Assembly: GCA_910578195.1 (NCBI GenBank)
Contig: CAJTOY010000001.1
Span: 416,067 to 480,066, forward strand
DNA: 64,000 nucleotides
Direction of reading: 5' to 3'
Source: an uncultured Christensenella sp.
GTDB lineage: Bacteria > Bacillota > Clostridia > Christensenellales > Borkfalkiaceae
The translations under genes were made by a program, and so were the position numbers. Of this stretch, positions 34,428-44,014 are shown piece after piece. A model generated the notes under the pieces. It did no database searches, was not told where the DNA came from, and saw nothing but the letters and a program-made list of their open reading frames with translations. Each line of letters opens with the position of its first letter. Positions within the stretch are counted from its first letter, which is position 1.

Positions 34428-35735
34428 TTAACTTCTGTGAAGCTTGTTCATTTCCGATTGTAAAGTATTTGTCTGCGTATTGATAATTTCGGTCAGATTG
34501 CCGTCTTTGAGGCTGTAAATAATCTGATTGAAACAGGTCGAGAAAGTCGGATAAGCTACCGTTGCGGGACGGGCTTTGCCCGTTAACTGCAACTGTTTCA
34601 AAAGTACTTCTTCGGGTGAACCCGCAGCATAGTTCTTGTTCACGGATTTGCGCGCGGCAATCATACCCGTCGCGGTGGTTATCGCGTCCGAACTTTCAGT
34701 CGAAGTGAGCCAAAGCAACAACTCCTTTGCCGCCGATTTATCTTTGTGATGATTGTTGGTTATACCGTAACACCAGCTTCCGGTTGCGCTTGCCTTTGCC
34801 GTGCCCTGCGGATAGGGTAACAGTCCCCAGTCGTCGCGGCTTGCAAACGTTTCCTTATACTTATTTTCGATTTCGGGTATCGTCCAGCCCGAGGAAAGAA
34901 ACATTCCCACTTTACCGGTGTAGAAATCGGTAGCACCTATGGAGTACGACGTGTAGCCTTCCGACACAAGGTCTTTCAAAAACTGAAAACCGCTTTGCGT
35001 TGCGGAAGAATTGAAGTAACCCGTAGCGGTAAAGCCGTCCTCCGACGTAAACGAGCCGCCCGCCGCATAAATGAACGGATACAACAAATATGTTGCGGTT
35101 TCGTCTTTGGTTGCGTCGAGGCGCATATCCACCGCGGTAGTACCTGCGTTTTTGAGCTTTGCGCAGACTTGCTTGAACTGGTCGAAAGTCCAGGGATTTT
35201 CCACCGTGTAAGAAGATACGTCTATATTCGCCGCCCTGAATATCTTTTTATTGTAATAGAAACCCGCGCTGGACTCCTGTATGGGCAGTCCGTAAAGCTT
35301 GCCGTCATACTTGTTGAGCGACAAAAAGTCGTCCTGAACGTCTTGCGAAACAAGCGAAGAAATATCGTAAAGCAATTTGGAATTTGCATATGAAGCGCAA
35401 TTAGGAGCGTCGAACGTTATTATATCCGGCAAAGTACCTTCAATCTGCTTGTTCAAAAGCTCCGTTTCATAGCCCGCCGCACCGGTCGTACGCGCCTGAT
35501 ATGTAGCCGAGGCCTTGATTTTCTTGTCTTTGTAAGCGGTGTTAAAAGCGTCTATTCTCTTTTTGTAAGCCTGCCCCTCGGTTGATTTTTCGTCAACATG
35601 GAACATAATCTTTACGATTGTATTGCCCGAGCTGTCGACTTCTCCGTTATCGCCGCCGCCACCGCAAGCTGCAAATCCGCAAGCCATAACCGTAGAAACT
35701 GCGAGCATTGAAATTGCCTTGAATAATTTTTTCAT
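34428..35735 (-). CDS. Solute-binding lipoprotein of the fructo-oligosaccharide ABC transporter
   Basis: 435 residues. Signal peptide with lipobox FAAC followed by a Gly-rich linker (GGGGDNGE). It has the CUT1 solute-binding fold (family 1): QIEGTLPDIITFDAP, DGKLYGLPIQES and GSWCYGITN motifs. It captures the sugar and delivers it to the two permeases encoded next. GGAG before the ATG. Three hairpins precede the gene. Confidence 0.92.
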   Translation of the reverse strand: MKKLFKAISMLAVSTVMACGFAACGGGGDNGEVDSSGNTIVKIMFHVDEKSTEGQAYKKRIDAFNTAYKDKKIKASATYQARTTGAAGYETELLNKQIEGTLPDIITFDAPNCASYANSKLLYDISSLVSQDVQDDFLSLNKYDGKLYGLPIQESSAGFYYNKKIFRAANIDVSSYTVENPWTFDQFKQVCAKLKNAGTTAVDMRLDATKDETATYLLYPFIYAAGGSFTSEDGFTATGYFNSSATQSGFQFLKDLVSEGYTSYSIGATDFYTGKVGMFLSSGWTIPEIENKYKETFASRDDWGLLPYPQGTAKASATGSWCYGITNNHHKDKSAAKELLLWLTSTESSDAITTATGMIAARKSVNKNYAAGSPEEVLLKQLQLTGKARPATVAYPTFSTCFNQIIYSLKDGNLTEIINTQTNTLQSEMNKLHRS

Positions 35736-35754
35736 ATTTTTTACTCCTTATCAC

Positions 35755-35843
35755 GGCAACCGCCGTTATTTACTATTAAATGTTTTTGTATAGAGGGGAC
35801 CTCTATACACGGGGGCATTGAAAATGCCCGAAAATTTTTTATT
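35755..35843. other. Cluster of three hairpins before the solute-binding gene
   Basis: ACGGC/GCCGT, GTATAGAGG/CCTCTATAC and GGGCATT/AATGCCC stand one after another between the regulator and the solute-binding gene. On the operon strand none has a proper T run, so they probably mark an mRNA-processing or 5'-stabilising site that raises expression of the binding protein. On the plus strand the last one is followed by ATTTTTTATTTT. Confidence 0.55.
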
Positions 35844-36810
35844 TTGTGGTTGCGCCTTTTACGAACGCAGTTTTAAGTTCAGTTCTTACTTTCACATTTT
35901 CGCCCTTGATTTTTTTTATCAAAAGTCTGACAACCTCGCGCGCCATCTCCTCAATGGGTTGCTCGACGCAGGTAAGCAAGCGGTTGTTGTTCCATTGTTT
36001 GAAGGCGCCGTCGTAAGATACAATCTGAATATCTTCCGGAATACGTTTACCTCTTTGCAACAATGCTTCATACAGCACCTGCGCCAGCGAATAACCCGAA
36101 GCAAAAACTCCGTCAAGGTCGGAATAATTATCCAAAAATGCCGAAACAACAGCATTTTCTTCACCGTGCAGAATAACTTCGTTAACGGACCGAACGGGCA
36201 AACCGTGTTTTTCCATTGTGTCTTTATACGCCCTTTCTCTTTCTAAAACCTCGGACGATACAATGGGTTTGGAACCTATATATCCTATATTTTTACAACC
36301 CGCTTGAAGTAAGTACTCTATTGCGTTGCAAGTCGAATTATAGTTATCCGAAGTTACATAAGGAATTTCTTCGCTGAAACAGCGGTCTATCGAAACTATG
36401 GGACAATCTTTAAGTTCCTTGCTGTCGTGCGCAAAATGCGTAACGAACACTGCCCCGTCAACCTCTCTGCGGTGAATTCTGTCTATTATGTCCGTTTCTT
36501 TCTGAACGCGCTGCTGGGAAGATACCAAAATCACGGAATAGCCGTATTTGTCCGCCTCGTCCTCTACATAGTAAGCTAATTTCGCAAAAAACGGGTGGTT
36601 AATGACGGGAACGAGCAACGCTATTATACGCGTCTCGTTCTTACGCAGCTTTGCCGCCATTTTGTTAGGTGAAAACTGTAAAGTCGTCATTGCGCTTTTT
36701 ACTTTCTCGCGTGTAGCGGGTTTAACCGATTTCTCGTCGTTTATAACCCTTGAAACAGTGCCTATGCCGACGCCGGCAAACTCCGCCACGTCTTTAATCG
36801 TCGACGCCAT
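35839..36810 (-). CDS. LacI-family regulator of the fructan locus
   Basis: 323 residues. N-terminal LacI helix-turn-helix (TIKDVAEFAGVGIGTVSRVI) with hinge FSPNKMAAKL, then a periplasmic-binding-protein-like sensor domain (ALLVPVINHPFF, VSYDGA). It probably releases the operator at 44015 when a sugar is bound. It overlaps the GH32 gene by 17 bases, with AAGGAG inside the end of that gene, so it is produced from the operon it controls. Confidence 0.92.
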   Translation of the reverse strand: MASTIKDVAEFAGVGIGTVSRVINDEKSVKPATREKVKSAMTTLQFSPNKMAAKLRKNETRIIALLVPVINHPFFAKLAYYVEDEADKYGYSVILVSSQQRVQKETDIIDRIHRREVDGAVFVTHFAHDSKELKDCPIVSIDRCFSEEIPYVTSDNYNSTCNAIEYLLQAGCKNIGYIGSKPIVSSEVLERERAYKDTMEKHGLPVRSVNEVILHGEENAVVSAFLDNYSDLDGVFASGYSLAQVLYEALLQRGKRIPEDIQIVSYDGAFKQWNNNRLLTCVEQPIEEMAREVVRLLIKKIKGENVKVRTELKTAFVKGATTK

Positions 36811-39800
36811 TTTTCTTTTTTCTCCTTAATATCAATACAGTTACAACCGCTGCAATACCGCCGAGTACAAGCACGCCGCCGACAACCGAAAGCGAGATTA
36901 TAAGCGCTTTATTGTTACTTTCGGGTTTTACGCTTGTGGTAGCCTGCGCCGTGACGGTGACCGTAATATTCGCGTCGTTTATCTGCACGGCGTTTTCGCC
37001 TACCGAAAGTTTATCGCCGTCGATAGTGAGCATGCCGTCTTTAACCGTATATCCGTCGGTAAGTTTAACTCCGTTAAGCGAAACGGTCTTTACGGAAATA
37101 TTGCCGACGTGAATAACCGCATTACAGCCGTATTCGATTGTAACGTCGCCGATATCGGTCAAAGGAACTTGCAAAACGTTCACCGAGAAACCGAAGGACG
37201 CTTTTGCGCCTGCCACGGCAAATTCGTAAACTCCGCCGTCTTTCAGGGTCTTGAAATAGTCCTCGGAAATCTCAATGCTTCTGCCGCTTACGGTATAGAA
37301 TGACGGGTGAATTTTAACGTTGCCGCAAGTGCGGTTATAAATCGCCGTCACCGCCTGATTGGTGTCGCCCTTTATATTCAGGCTGCCTCCCGAATAATCG
37401 TAGCTTTCGTTCAAAAGCACTATCGATTTAAAAGTCGTGCGTGCCGCGCAAGTGTTAAGTCCGAAGAGACCTTCCGTCGGCTCGCTTTCGGGAAGAGTTA
37501 CGTTTATTACTTCAACTCCGTTAATGTAAACGATTATTCTTTTGTCCAAAGCTTTCACTTTGAGAGTGACGTCGTTTACGTTTACTCCCTCTGCATCCGC
37601 CCTGCCGAGTTCGCCCCGAGGCGACCATAATTTTACTATCTTGCCGTTGTCGTCGTAATTTGCTATAAGATAATCCGACATATCCGCTTCCGCACGGAAA
37701 ACGATTGCGGCTGCCGCACCCGAAAGGCTGAAATTTGCCGAATAAGTAAAATTCGCCGCACTGTCTGACGAAAGTATAAATCCGTCACCCGACGATTGAG
37801 CCCCTACAAGCCCCTCTTCGGAAACAAACCATTCACCCGAAACTTTTCCTTCCTGTTCGAAGTTCAAATCGCTGTCTGCTTTTCCGTCGTGAACGGTTAC
37901 GTCTATTTTTTTAACCGTGTTGCCGCAAGTTACCGTTACGACAGCCGAACCCGCGTTAAGCGCTGTAATTTTGGCGCCGTACTCGGTTTTTTCAACGGAA
38001 ACCGCGTCCGCACCGCTTTCTACCGCCCAAACGAATTCTGTTTCGGAAGTCGAATAAACCATAACCTCTTTAAACGAAGTAAGTGTTTTATCAAGCTCTA
38101 CGCTTTGCGTGTCCACATAAATGACGCTTTCGCCTTCCTGCGTTTCGTCGCGCCATACCGAAGATATTTCGTTTACCTTTATGCTGGCGGTAACTTCGCT
38201 TTCCGCAATAAACTGCGCTTTATTCGCATACGGCGAAGAGAATGTCAAGACATAGAAAGGAATTTTAAATTCGTCGCAATATACCTCAACGCCGCCGTTA
38301 TCCGAAAGAATATAGAAAGAAAGATTTTTTCCGTCTACCGCGCCGGAGGTGTGACGGCTGCGATATTTGTCTAAATTCAGCCCCGCGTCGCCCGTATGCT
38401 CGCGGCTGACGTAATAGCCCTCTTCCGCATTCCAGCCGATTTCCGTGTATTCGTCCGCATTCATATTGATACGGAAATATACGGGAGTTTCTTCGGGATT
38501 GTTTATCTGGGCTTCGAGCTCGAAACAATGAGTGTTGACGCCCGCTAAAATATTTTCGCCCGCAGGTGCAATCTTTTCGTTTGTGCAGGAATATATCTCG
38601 GTTTTGCCGAAAGCGTTTGAGGTTTTAACCAAAGGCGTCTGGGTTAAAACATAACTGTTTCCCGCCCTGACCAATCCGTATTCGACGGGTATGGTCATTC
38701 CGCTTCCGTTCCAGCCCTTTCTCACTGCGCCGAGCGCCCCCGAATTTATAGAAGCAGGACCGTCCGGCACGCCGCTGAACCAGCTTATAGCAATTGTTTT
38801 GCCTTTGTTTGCGCCGTCGTCGATATAAAACGACTGCGTCGCATAAGAGTCGGGACCGTAGTCCATAGTCCGGAACGGAATTTCTTCCATCCGCATTTCG
38901 CTGAAAGATTTACCGTTTAAATCCGAATAAATTATATGTCCGCTTGCTATGTCGTAACTTATAGTACCTACAAGATACTGTCTGCCCGTAAACGTCATTA
39001 CCGTGTAAGCATTTCCGTCGTCCGCTGTCAGCGTAACAACGTCCGGACACTCGGGTCTGTAAGCTTCGAATTCGCCCGCGTACTCCCAGTCGTACAAGTT
39101 GCCGGATTTAAAAAACCAAACCCGATTAGTTTCCTGACCCGTTACCGCCATACCCCATAACGTGACTTTGTCACCGCTTTTTTCTACGGGAAATACTTTG
39201 GGGTCGCGGCAGGAAACTTTGCGATCCGCAATCCCCGTCGTCGACTGGGGAATGGTTTTACGCTTTGTCCACGTCAATCCGCCGTCGTCGCTCGACATAA
39301 TCACCTGGTCCTGTCTTGCGCCGTCGCGGGTATAAAACCCGATTAATCCCTCGCCGTCGGAATACCAGTGCTCACCGTCTATTTTTTCGCTCATGCCGGC
39401 ATGGTAAACCATCGCCGAACCCGACCACATATAACCGTTTCCTCCGCCCCAGCCGTCGGCTGCCGTATCGGGGAAAAGGGCTATCGGCAAATGCTCCCAG
39501 TGCACCAAATCCTTGCTTCTTGCGTGCCCCCAGTACATGTCGCCCCAGCCTTCCGCGCCGTTGTCGTGCGTGTACGGATAAGTCTGGTAATACAAATGGT
39601 AATAGCCTTTGTAATAAACAAGACCGTTAGGGTCGTTATTCCAGTGCGCAAACTGAGAAAAATGGTATTGCTGACGGTACAGCTCGGTATAATACGAATA
39701 ATCGCTGACCCCCGAATAAATATCGTTGAAAACTACTTTTGCATTGAAACAGTTATATCCCGTCTGACCGCCGTTATATGTAAGTCCTTCCTTTAAACTG

Positions 39801-40324
39801 TCAAGGTCGATAGTCAAATCGTTTCCCTTGTCGTCAAACGCGAAACGGCGGATATTGTCGGCGTAAAACTCGGCATATGTCTTGTCGCCTTCGGGCGTTA
39901 TAATTACCTTTAACTGCACCCAACGCGCGTTGGCAACCCTCGGATTGACAAGCGAAGCTTCGCCTTCGGTAATCTTATTGTTGCCTATAAACCAATCCTC
40001 GCGCAAAACGTCAACGCCGCCTTCCGAAAAAAATAGCAGTTTGACGCGGTTTTCCGCCCTGTCCACGTTGAAAACCCATTTGGAATTTTCGTCCGCACCG
40101 AAAACAAGTCCAGCGGCATTACCGCTTTCAAAGGTAACCGTCGCGGTATAGACAAATTTTTCGGTTTTGCCGTACGACTTCTCGGAAAGCAGAAATCTAT
40201 CGCCTTCTCCCTCCAAAGCCACTCCTTGCGCTCGTGAATACAGTACGGGAACTACCCAAGCGAGAATACAGCATATTGCCGCAAGTATTGCCAAAAACGA
40301 AATCTTAATATATTTTGCTTTCAT
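36794..40324 (-). CDS. Membrane-anchored multidomain GH32 fructanase
   Basis: 1176 residues. An N-terminal membrane/signal segment (SFLAILAAICCILAWVV) and a C-terminal membrane helix with a basic tail (LILRRKKKNG) hold it at the surface; no LPXTG. A beta-sandwich resembling CBM66 (about 35-210) precedes the GH32 core, with WNNDPNG (nucleophile), SCRDPKVF and RPECPDV. A BIG2-like domain and a second CBM66-like sandwich follow, then an Ig-like domain. It probably makes the first cuts in inulin or levan. It starts inside the fructokinase stop (ATGA overlap). Confidence 0.9.
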   Translation of the reverse strand: MKAKYIKISFLAILAAICCILAWVVPVLYSRAQGVALEGEGDRFLLSEKSYGKTEKFVYTATVTFESGNAAGLVFGADENSKWVFNVDRAENRVKLLFFSEGGVDVLREDWFIGNNKITEGEASLVNPRVANARWVQLKVIITPEGDKTYAEFYADNIRRFAFDDKGNDLTIDLDSLKEGLTYNGGQTGYNCFNAKVVFNDIYSGVSDYSYYTELYRQQYHFSQFAHWNNDPNGLVYYKGYYHLYYQTYPYTHDNGAEGWGDMYWGHARSKDLVHWEHLPIALFPDTAADGWGGGNGYMWSGSAMVYHAGMSEKIDGEHWYSDGEGLIGFYTRDGARQDQVIMSSDDGGLTWTKRKTIPQSTTGIADRKVSCRDPKVFPVEKSGDKVTLWGMAVTGQETNRVWFFKSGNLYDWEYAGEFEAYRPECPDVVTLTADDGNAYTVMTFTGRQYLVGTISYDIASGHIIYSDLNGKSFSEMRMEEIPFRTMDYGPDSYATQSFYIDDGANKGKTIAISWFSGVPDGPASINSGALGAVRKGWNGSGMTIPVEYGLVRAGNSYVLTQTPLVKTSNAFGKTEIYSCTNEKIAPAGENILAGVNTHCFELEAQINNPEETPVYFRINMNADEYTEIGWNAEEGYYVSREHTGDAGLNLDKYRSRHTSGAVDGKNLSFYILSDNGGVEVYCDEFKIPFYVLTFSSPYANKAQFIAESEVTASIKVNEISSVWRDETQEGESVIYVDTQSVELDKTLTSFKEVMVYSTSETEFVWAVESGADAVSVEKTEYGAKITALNAGSAVVTVTCGNTVKKIDVTVHDGKADSDLNFEQEGKVSGEWFVSEEGLVGAQSSGDGFILSSDSAANFTYSANFSLSGAAAAIVFRAEADMSDYLIANYDDNGKIVKLWSPRGELGRADAEGVNVNDVTLKVKALDKRIIVYINGVEVINVTLPESEPTEGLFGLNTCAARTTFKSIVLLNESYDYSGGSLNIKGDTNQAVTAIYNRTCGNVKIHPSFYTVSGRSIEISEDYFKTLKDGGVYEFAVAGAKASFGFSVNVLQVPLTDIGDVTIEYGCNAVIHVGNISVKTVSLNGVKLTDGYTVKDGMLTIDGDKLSVGENAVQINDANITVTVTAQATTSVKPESNNKALIISLSVVGGVLVLGGIAAVVTVLILRRKKKNGVDD

Positions 40325-41241
40325 TTTATATCCCCTTTATTGATTGCTCGGTTTATTGCGTCCAAATCGGGCAGACAGTCTATCGCACCCCTTCCGAGAG
40401 TATTGAGCGCCCCGCACACGTTTGCGAAAGAAAAAATTTCGTTAAGCTTTTCCTCAGTCCACTGCGACGGCGGAATTCTGTCGAGCCCGGAAAGTATACC
40501 GCCGTAAAACGCGTCGCCCGCGCCCGTTGTGTCAACGGGTTTTACTTTTATGGAAGGAACAATGTTCGATTTGCCTTTGAAGCGCCATTTACTGCCGTTT
40601 CCGCCGAGACTTATGCAAACAAGCTTGTCGCAAAGTTCGTTTTCGATATAACTTTCCGTAAATACTTTAACTTCGTCGTCGGAAAACTTTACAACGTCCG
40701 CATATTTAATAATTTCTTTATATACCTTGACGGCGCTTTCCTTGTCTTTGAAAATGTCCGTTCTGTAATTGATATCGAAACTAATCAGTTTGCCTTGCGA
40801 ACGCGCAAGCTCAATAATTCTTTTTGCGTAATCGAACCCCTCTTTTTCCGAAAGCATAAGCGAACCGATATGAACTATTTTCGCTTCCGCTATTTGGTTT
40901 TCCGAAAGATAAGGCAAATTGTAATCGGCAGTGTTTTTTCTGTAAAAGCAGAAAGACCTTTCTCCGTTTTCGTCAAGCTCGACAAAGGCAAGCGTTGTGT
41001 TGCGGTTGTTGTCGCGTTCAATCAATACGCCGTCCAGTTTCCGGGCGTTAGCGAAATTTATTAAAAAATCACCTATCAAATCATTTCCGACACTGCCTGC
41101 AAATTTGACCTCGGCGCCGAATTTTTTCGCGGCGCAAGCCACGTTAAAGGGCGCGCCGCCCGCTTTACGTTCGTACCATAACGAACCGTCTTTTACCGTT
41201 CCTATCATGTCGGCTAAAATTTCGCCAATGCAAAGTATCAT
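40321..41241 (-). CDS. scrK: Fructokinase, PfkB family
   Basis: 306 residues. PfkB/ribokinase fold: N-terminal GEILADMIG and AGGAPFNVACAAKKFG, C-terminal DTTGAGDAFYGG with the catalytic Asp. It phosphorylates free fructose released by the GH32 enzymes to fructose-6-phosphate. It overlaps the genes on both sides by 4 bases, which indicates translational coupling within the operon. Confidence 0.9.
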   Translation of the reverse strand: MILCIGEILADMIGTVKDGSLWYERKAGGAPFNVACAAKKFGAEVKFAGSVGNDLIGDFLINFANARKLDGVLIERDNNRNTTLAFVELDENGERSFCFYRKNTADYNLPYLSENQIAEAKIVHIGSLMLSEKEGFDYAKRIIELARSQGKLISFDINYRTDIFKDKESAVKVYKEIIKYADVVKFSDDEVKVFTESYIENELCDKLVCISLGGNGSKWRFKGKSNIVPSIKVKPVDTTGAGDAFYGGILSGLDRIPPSQWTEEKLNEIFSFANVCGALNTLGRGAIDCLPDLDAINRAINKGDIK

Positions 41242-42464
41242 GTTTTTGTCTCCGGATTGTTAACGGATTTTTTTACAGTCACAAATTCCAAACTTAAAAA
41301 AATTACCGTTCTTATTAGCAATATTAAAAATAAAGTCAGGATTGCCGCAATCAATAAACTGCTTCTCGGCACAAAGTAGCCGCATACGAACGTTATAAGC
41401 GCCGAAAGCAATGAGCCGACAAGTAAGTAAGAACCTAAAATCCTGATACAACCGCCGAATGTTTTGGCGGTATCCGATTTTATAAGTCTTAAAACACAGT
41501 AAGAAATCAGCGCCGTAATTATCGGCATCAGAACAATAAACGGCAATAGCCTTATTATGTTCATTAAATATACATATACGCTCAAAGGCGCAGTGGCGCC
41601 GAAAGAATTTTTGATTAAGAAGTCCGCATTTTCGGCAGTTGAAAAATTCGTGCCGTCGGCAAAATTTTTATAAAAGCCGTAAAAACTTACTTTCATTCCC
41701 CCTTTCGTTTCAAAGGCGCCTACGCATGAATCGTCGAATATGAAAAGATATTTTTCAGCTCCGTCTTTAACGTAAGTCTGATAATAATTGCGCAAAAGCG
41801 GCGCGCTTTGGTCAGAGGGAAAATCGGTATAATATTCTTTTATAAACAAATTATATACTTGCCTTTGATATTCTTCCCGCGAAAGCTCGGTTTGCTTTTT
41901 CTGCAATTCGGCAAAGCCTTCGCTTTCTATATCAAGCAAGAAGCTTTCATGTTCGGCGGTAACCTCAGAGGTAAGAATAAGCTCGTTCGGCGTATAACGT
42001 ATTTTAAAATCAAAATTGCGTTTAGCCGCGTCGGAAAGGGCTTTATATTCCTCCACGGTAATTTTTTGCCCGCTTCCGTCGTTAGAGAGGTAATATGCCT
42101 CGAAATCGTCGAACGCGCCTGCGGGGCGCGTGTCGACCACAAGATTATAACCGTTTAAACAATATTCACCGCCGTCCGAAAAAGTATCGACAATGCTTGC
42201 CGCCGTCATTTTTTTTGAATTAACTTCAAGATTCAAAGCTTTGCTTGTAACCGCGTTGCGCACAAAGGCTTTGAAATCGGGAGAATTGTTATAATGCGTC
42301 GGGAAAGGCAGCATATCGGCAGCCAGAACGCCGCAAAACAGAAAGATGAGCATAAAAACATTACCCAAAACCAAATTCAGGTATCCGCGTTTTAACGCTT
42401 GTTTTGAAATTTTATCGGAGAAAAAACTCAACCCGATAAATTTAAGCCATTTTATCATTTTCAC
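41238..42464 (-). CDS. Membrane protein of the fructan operon, function unknown
   Basis: 408 residues: one membrane segment near residues 31-52, a long extracytoplasmic region (about 55-300) without Cys or catalytic motifs, then three or four C-terminal segments. Position between transporter ATPase and kinase, and this topology, resemble the DUF1189/YvdJ proteins of maltodextrin operons, but I see no diagnostic motif. It is bound to its neighbours by a 15-base gap and a 4-base overlap. Possible roles are transporter accessory or sensor. Confidence 0.6.
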   Translation of the reverse strand: MKMIKWLKFIGLSFFSDKISKQALKRGYLNLVLGNVFMLIFLFCGVLAADMLPFPTHYNNSPDFKAFVRNAVTSKALNLEVNSKKMTAASIVDTFSDGGEYCLNGYNLVVDTRPAGAFDDFEAYYLSNDGSGQKITVEEYKALSDAAKRNFDFKIRYTPNELILTSEVTAEHESFLLDIESEGFAELQKKQTELSREEYQRQVYNLFIKEYYTDFPSDQSAPLLRNYYQTYVKDGAEKYLFIFDDSCVGAFETKGGMKVSFYGFYKNFADGTNFSTAENADFLIKNSFGATAPLSVYVYLMNIIRLLPFIVLMPIITALISYCVLRLIKSDTAKTFGGCIRILGSYLLVGSLLSALITFVCGYFVPRSSLLIAAILTLFLILLIRTVIFLSLEFVTVKKSVNNPETKT

Positions 42465-42479
42465 GCCCTTAAACGCTTT

Positions 42480-43925
42480 TTACTTGTTTGAGAACTCTCT
42501 GCCCATTAACGACTGTTCGGTTTCCGCGTCGAATAAGTGAATACTTTTTTCATTGAATGAAATATATATGTCGTCGCCCACACAATACCCGCTGCGTTCG
42601 GGGACGCTTAATATATAATCGGCGCCGCAATCTTCAAGCTTGACAAAAAGTTGCGTTGTGTTGCCGAGTACTTCCTTTACGGACAGCTTGACGGGCACGC
42701 TGTTTTCTTTCTTCTTTGCAGATACCGCAATACTTTCCCCGCGTACGCCGAGCGTTACGCTGTGAGACTTGCCGTCAAGATATTGCCCGTCTATTTTGCG
42801 GAGTTTATCAAGGCTGAAATATATTTTGTTGCCGTTTGAGAATGTTACCGTAAGTTTGTCGTCCTTTTTCGCTATTTCAACGTCGAAGAAATTCATTTGC
42901 GGCGTGCCTATAAAGCCGGCGACAAACTTATTTTCGGGATAATCGTACAGATTTGTAGGCGTATCGATTTGTTGAACAACACCCAGCTTCATTACGACTA
43001 TTCGCGTGCCCATAGTCATGGCTTCTATCTGGTCGTGAGTAACGTAAATGAAAGTCGTCTTTAATTCGTTATGTAATTTGACGATTTCCGACCGCATCGT
43101 AGTACGAAGCTTTGCGTCAAGGTTTGAAAGCGGTTCGTCGAGCAGGAAAACTTTGGGGTCGCGGACCATTGCTCTTCCCAACGCTATACGCTGTCTTTGT
43201 CCGCCGGACATTTCGGCAGGCTTATTGTCGAGAAGTTCTTCTATATTAAGAATTTTTGCCGCCCACGTCACTTTTTCGCTTATTTCTTCCTTTGTCATGT
43301 GGCGGTAATTATAAGCTTGAACGGGCGTTTCCGAATAATAAAGCAAATCTTTTTCCAACGATTGCTTGCGCTGTAAAAGTCCTTTTTTGTATTCCTCGTC
43401 GTCCGCGCTTTGCAAATCGATATCGACAGTCTTGATTTTTTCTTTTAACTCTTTAATTTTCTTTTTGTCGATTTTGAGCACGGGGGTTCCGTCCTCATTT
43501 TTCTTCGCTTCGGGAATTTTGCGAAGCTTTAAAGCAAATTCTATAATTTGTTGAGCCGTCATATGCGGATAAAGCGCGTAGCTTTGAAATACCATGGCGA
43601 TATCTCTGTCCTTGGGGTCAACGTCGTTTACAAGCTTTCCGTCAATATAAAGTTCGCCGCTTGAAATATCTTCAAGTCCCGCTATCATGCGAAGAGTCGT
43701 GGACTTGCCGCAACCGGAAGGTCCTACGAAAACGATAAATTCACCATCCTCGATTTCCATATTAAAATCTTTGACGGCAACGAAATTACCCGAACGCTTT
43801 TCAACACCCGCAGTTTTTTGCTCCGATTTTTTTATTAAGTTCTTGACTGTTTTTATAAGTCCCTTTTTTTGCGTATTTCTGCCCGCATATACCTTATAAA
43901 TATGTTTCAGCGATAATCCTGCCAT
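42480..43925 (-). CDS. msmK: Sugar ABC transporter ATPase (MsmK/UgpC type) with two insertions
   Basis: 481 residues against the usual 360-370. Walker A GPSGCGKST, Q loop VFQSYALYPH, signature SGGQRQR, Walker B VFLLDEPLSNLD and the switch His (VTHDQ) are intact, and the C-terminal regulatory domain is present. Extra length comes from about 35 residues before the Walker A (basic, KKSEQK) and a charged helical insert of about 85 residues between Q loop and signature. It energises the two permeases encoded downstream. First gene of the locus; the GGGGG ribosome site is just before the ATG. Confidence 0.9.
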   Translation of the reverse strand: MAGLSLKHIYKVYAGRNTQKKGLIKTVKNLIKKSEQKTAGVEKRSGNFVAVKDFNMEIEDGEFIVFVGPSGCGKSTTLRMIAGLEDISSGELYIDGKLVNDVDPKDRDIAMVFQSYALYPHMTAQQIIEFALKLRKIPEAKKNEDGTPVLKIDKKKIKELKEKIKTVDIDLQSADDEEYKKGLLQRKQSLEKDLLYYSETPVQAYNYRHMTKEEISEKVTWAAKILNIEELLDNKPAEMSGGQRQRIALGRAMVRDPKVFLLDEPLSNLDAKLRTTMRSEIVKLHNELKTTFIYVTHDQIEAMTMGTRIVVMKLGVVQQIDTPTNLYDYPENKFVAGFIGTPQMNFFDVEIAKKDDKLTVTFSNGNKIYFSLDKLRKIDGQYLDGKSHSVTLGVRGESIAVSAKKKENSVPVKLSVKEVLGNTTQLFVKLEDCGADYILSVPERSGYCVGDDIYISFNEKSIHLFDAETEQSLMGREFSNK

Positions 43926-43981
43926 TTTGCCCCCTTAGCGAAAATTTTTTTCTCAAAATGTTATATTCTCACTTTTATTGC

Positions 43982-44010
43982 ATTATACTACACGATTTTT
44001 ATAAACGCAA
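43982..44010 (-). promoter_or_regulatory. Promoter of the fructan operon
   Basis: TTGCGT (44005-44010), 17 bases, TATAAT (43982-43987) on the minus strand, about 50 bases before the ATPase start codon. Confidence 0.8.
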
Positions 44011-44014
44011 GAAA

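Noticed and set aside
36794..40324. Sortase-anchored (LPXTG) surface protein
   Set aside because: The C-terminal hydrophobic helix and basic tail are present but no LPXTG-like motif precedes them, so a plain membrane anchor is more likely.
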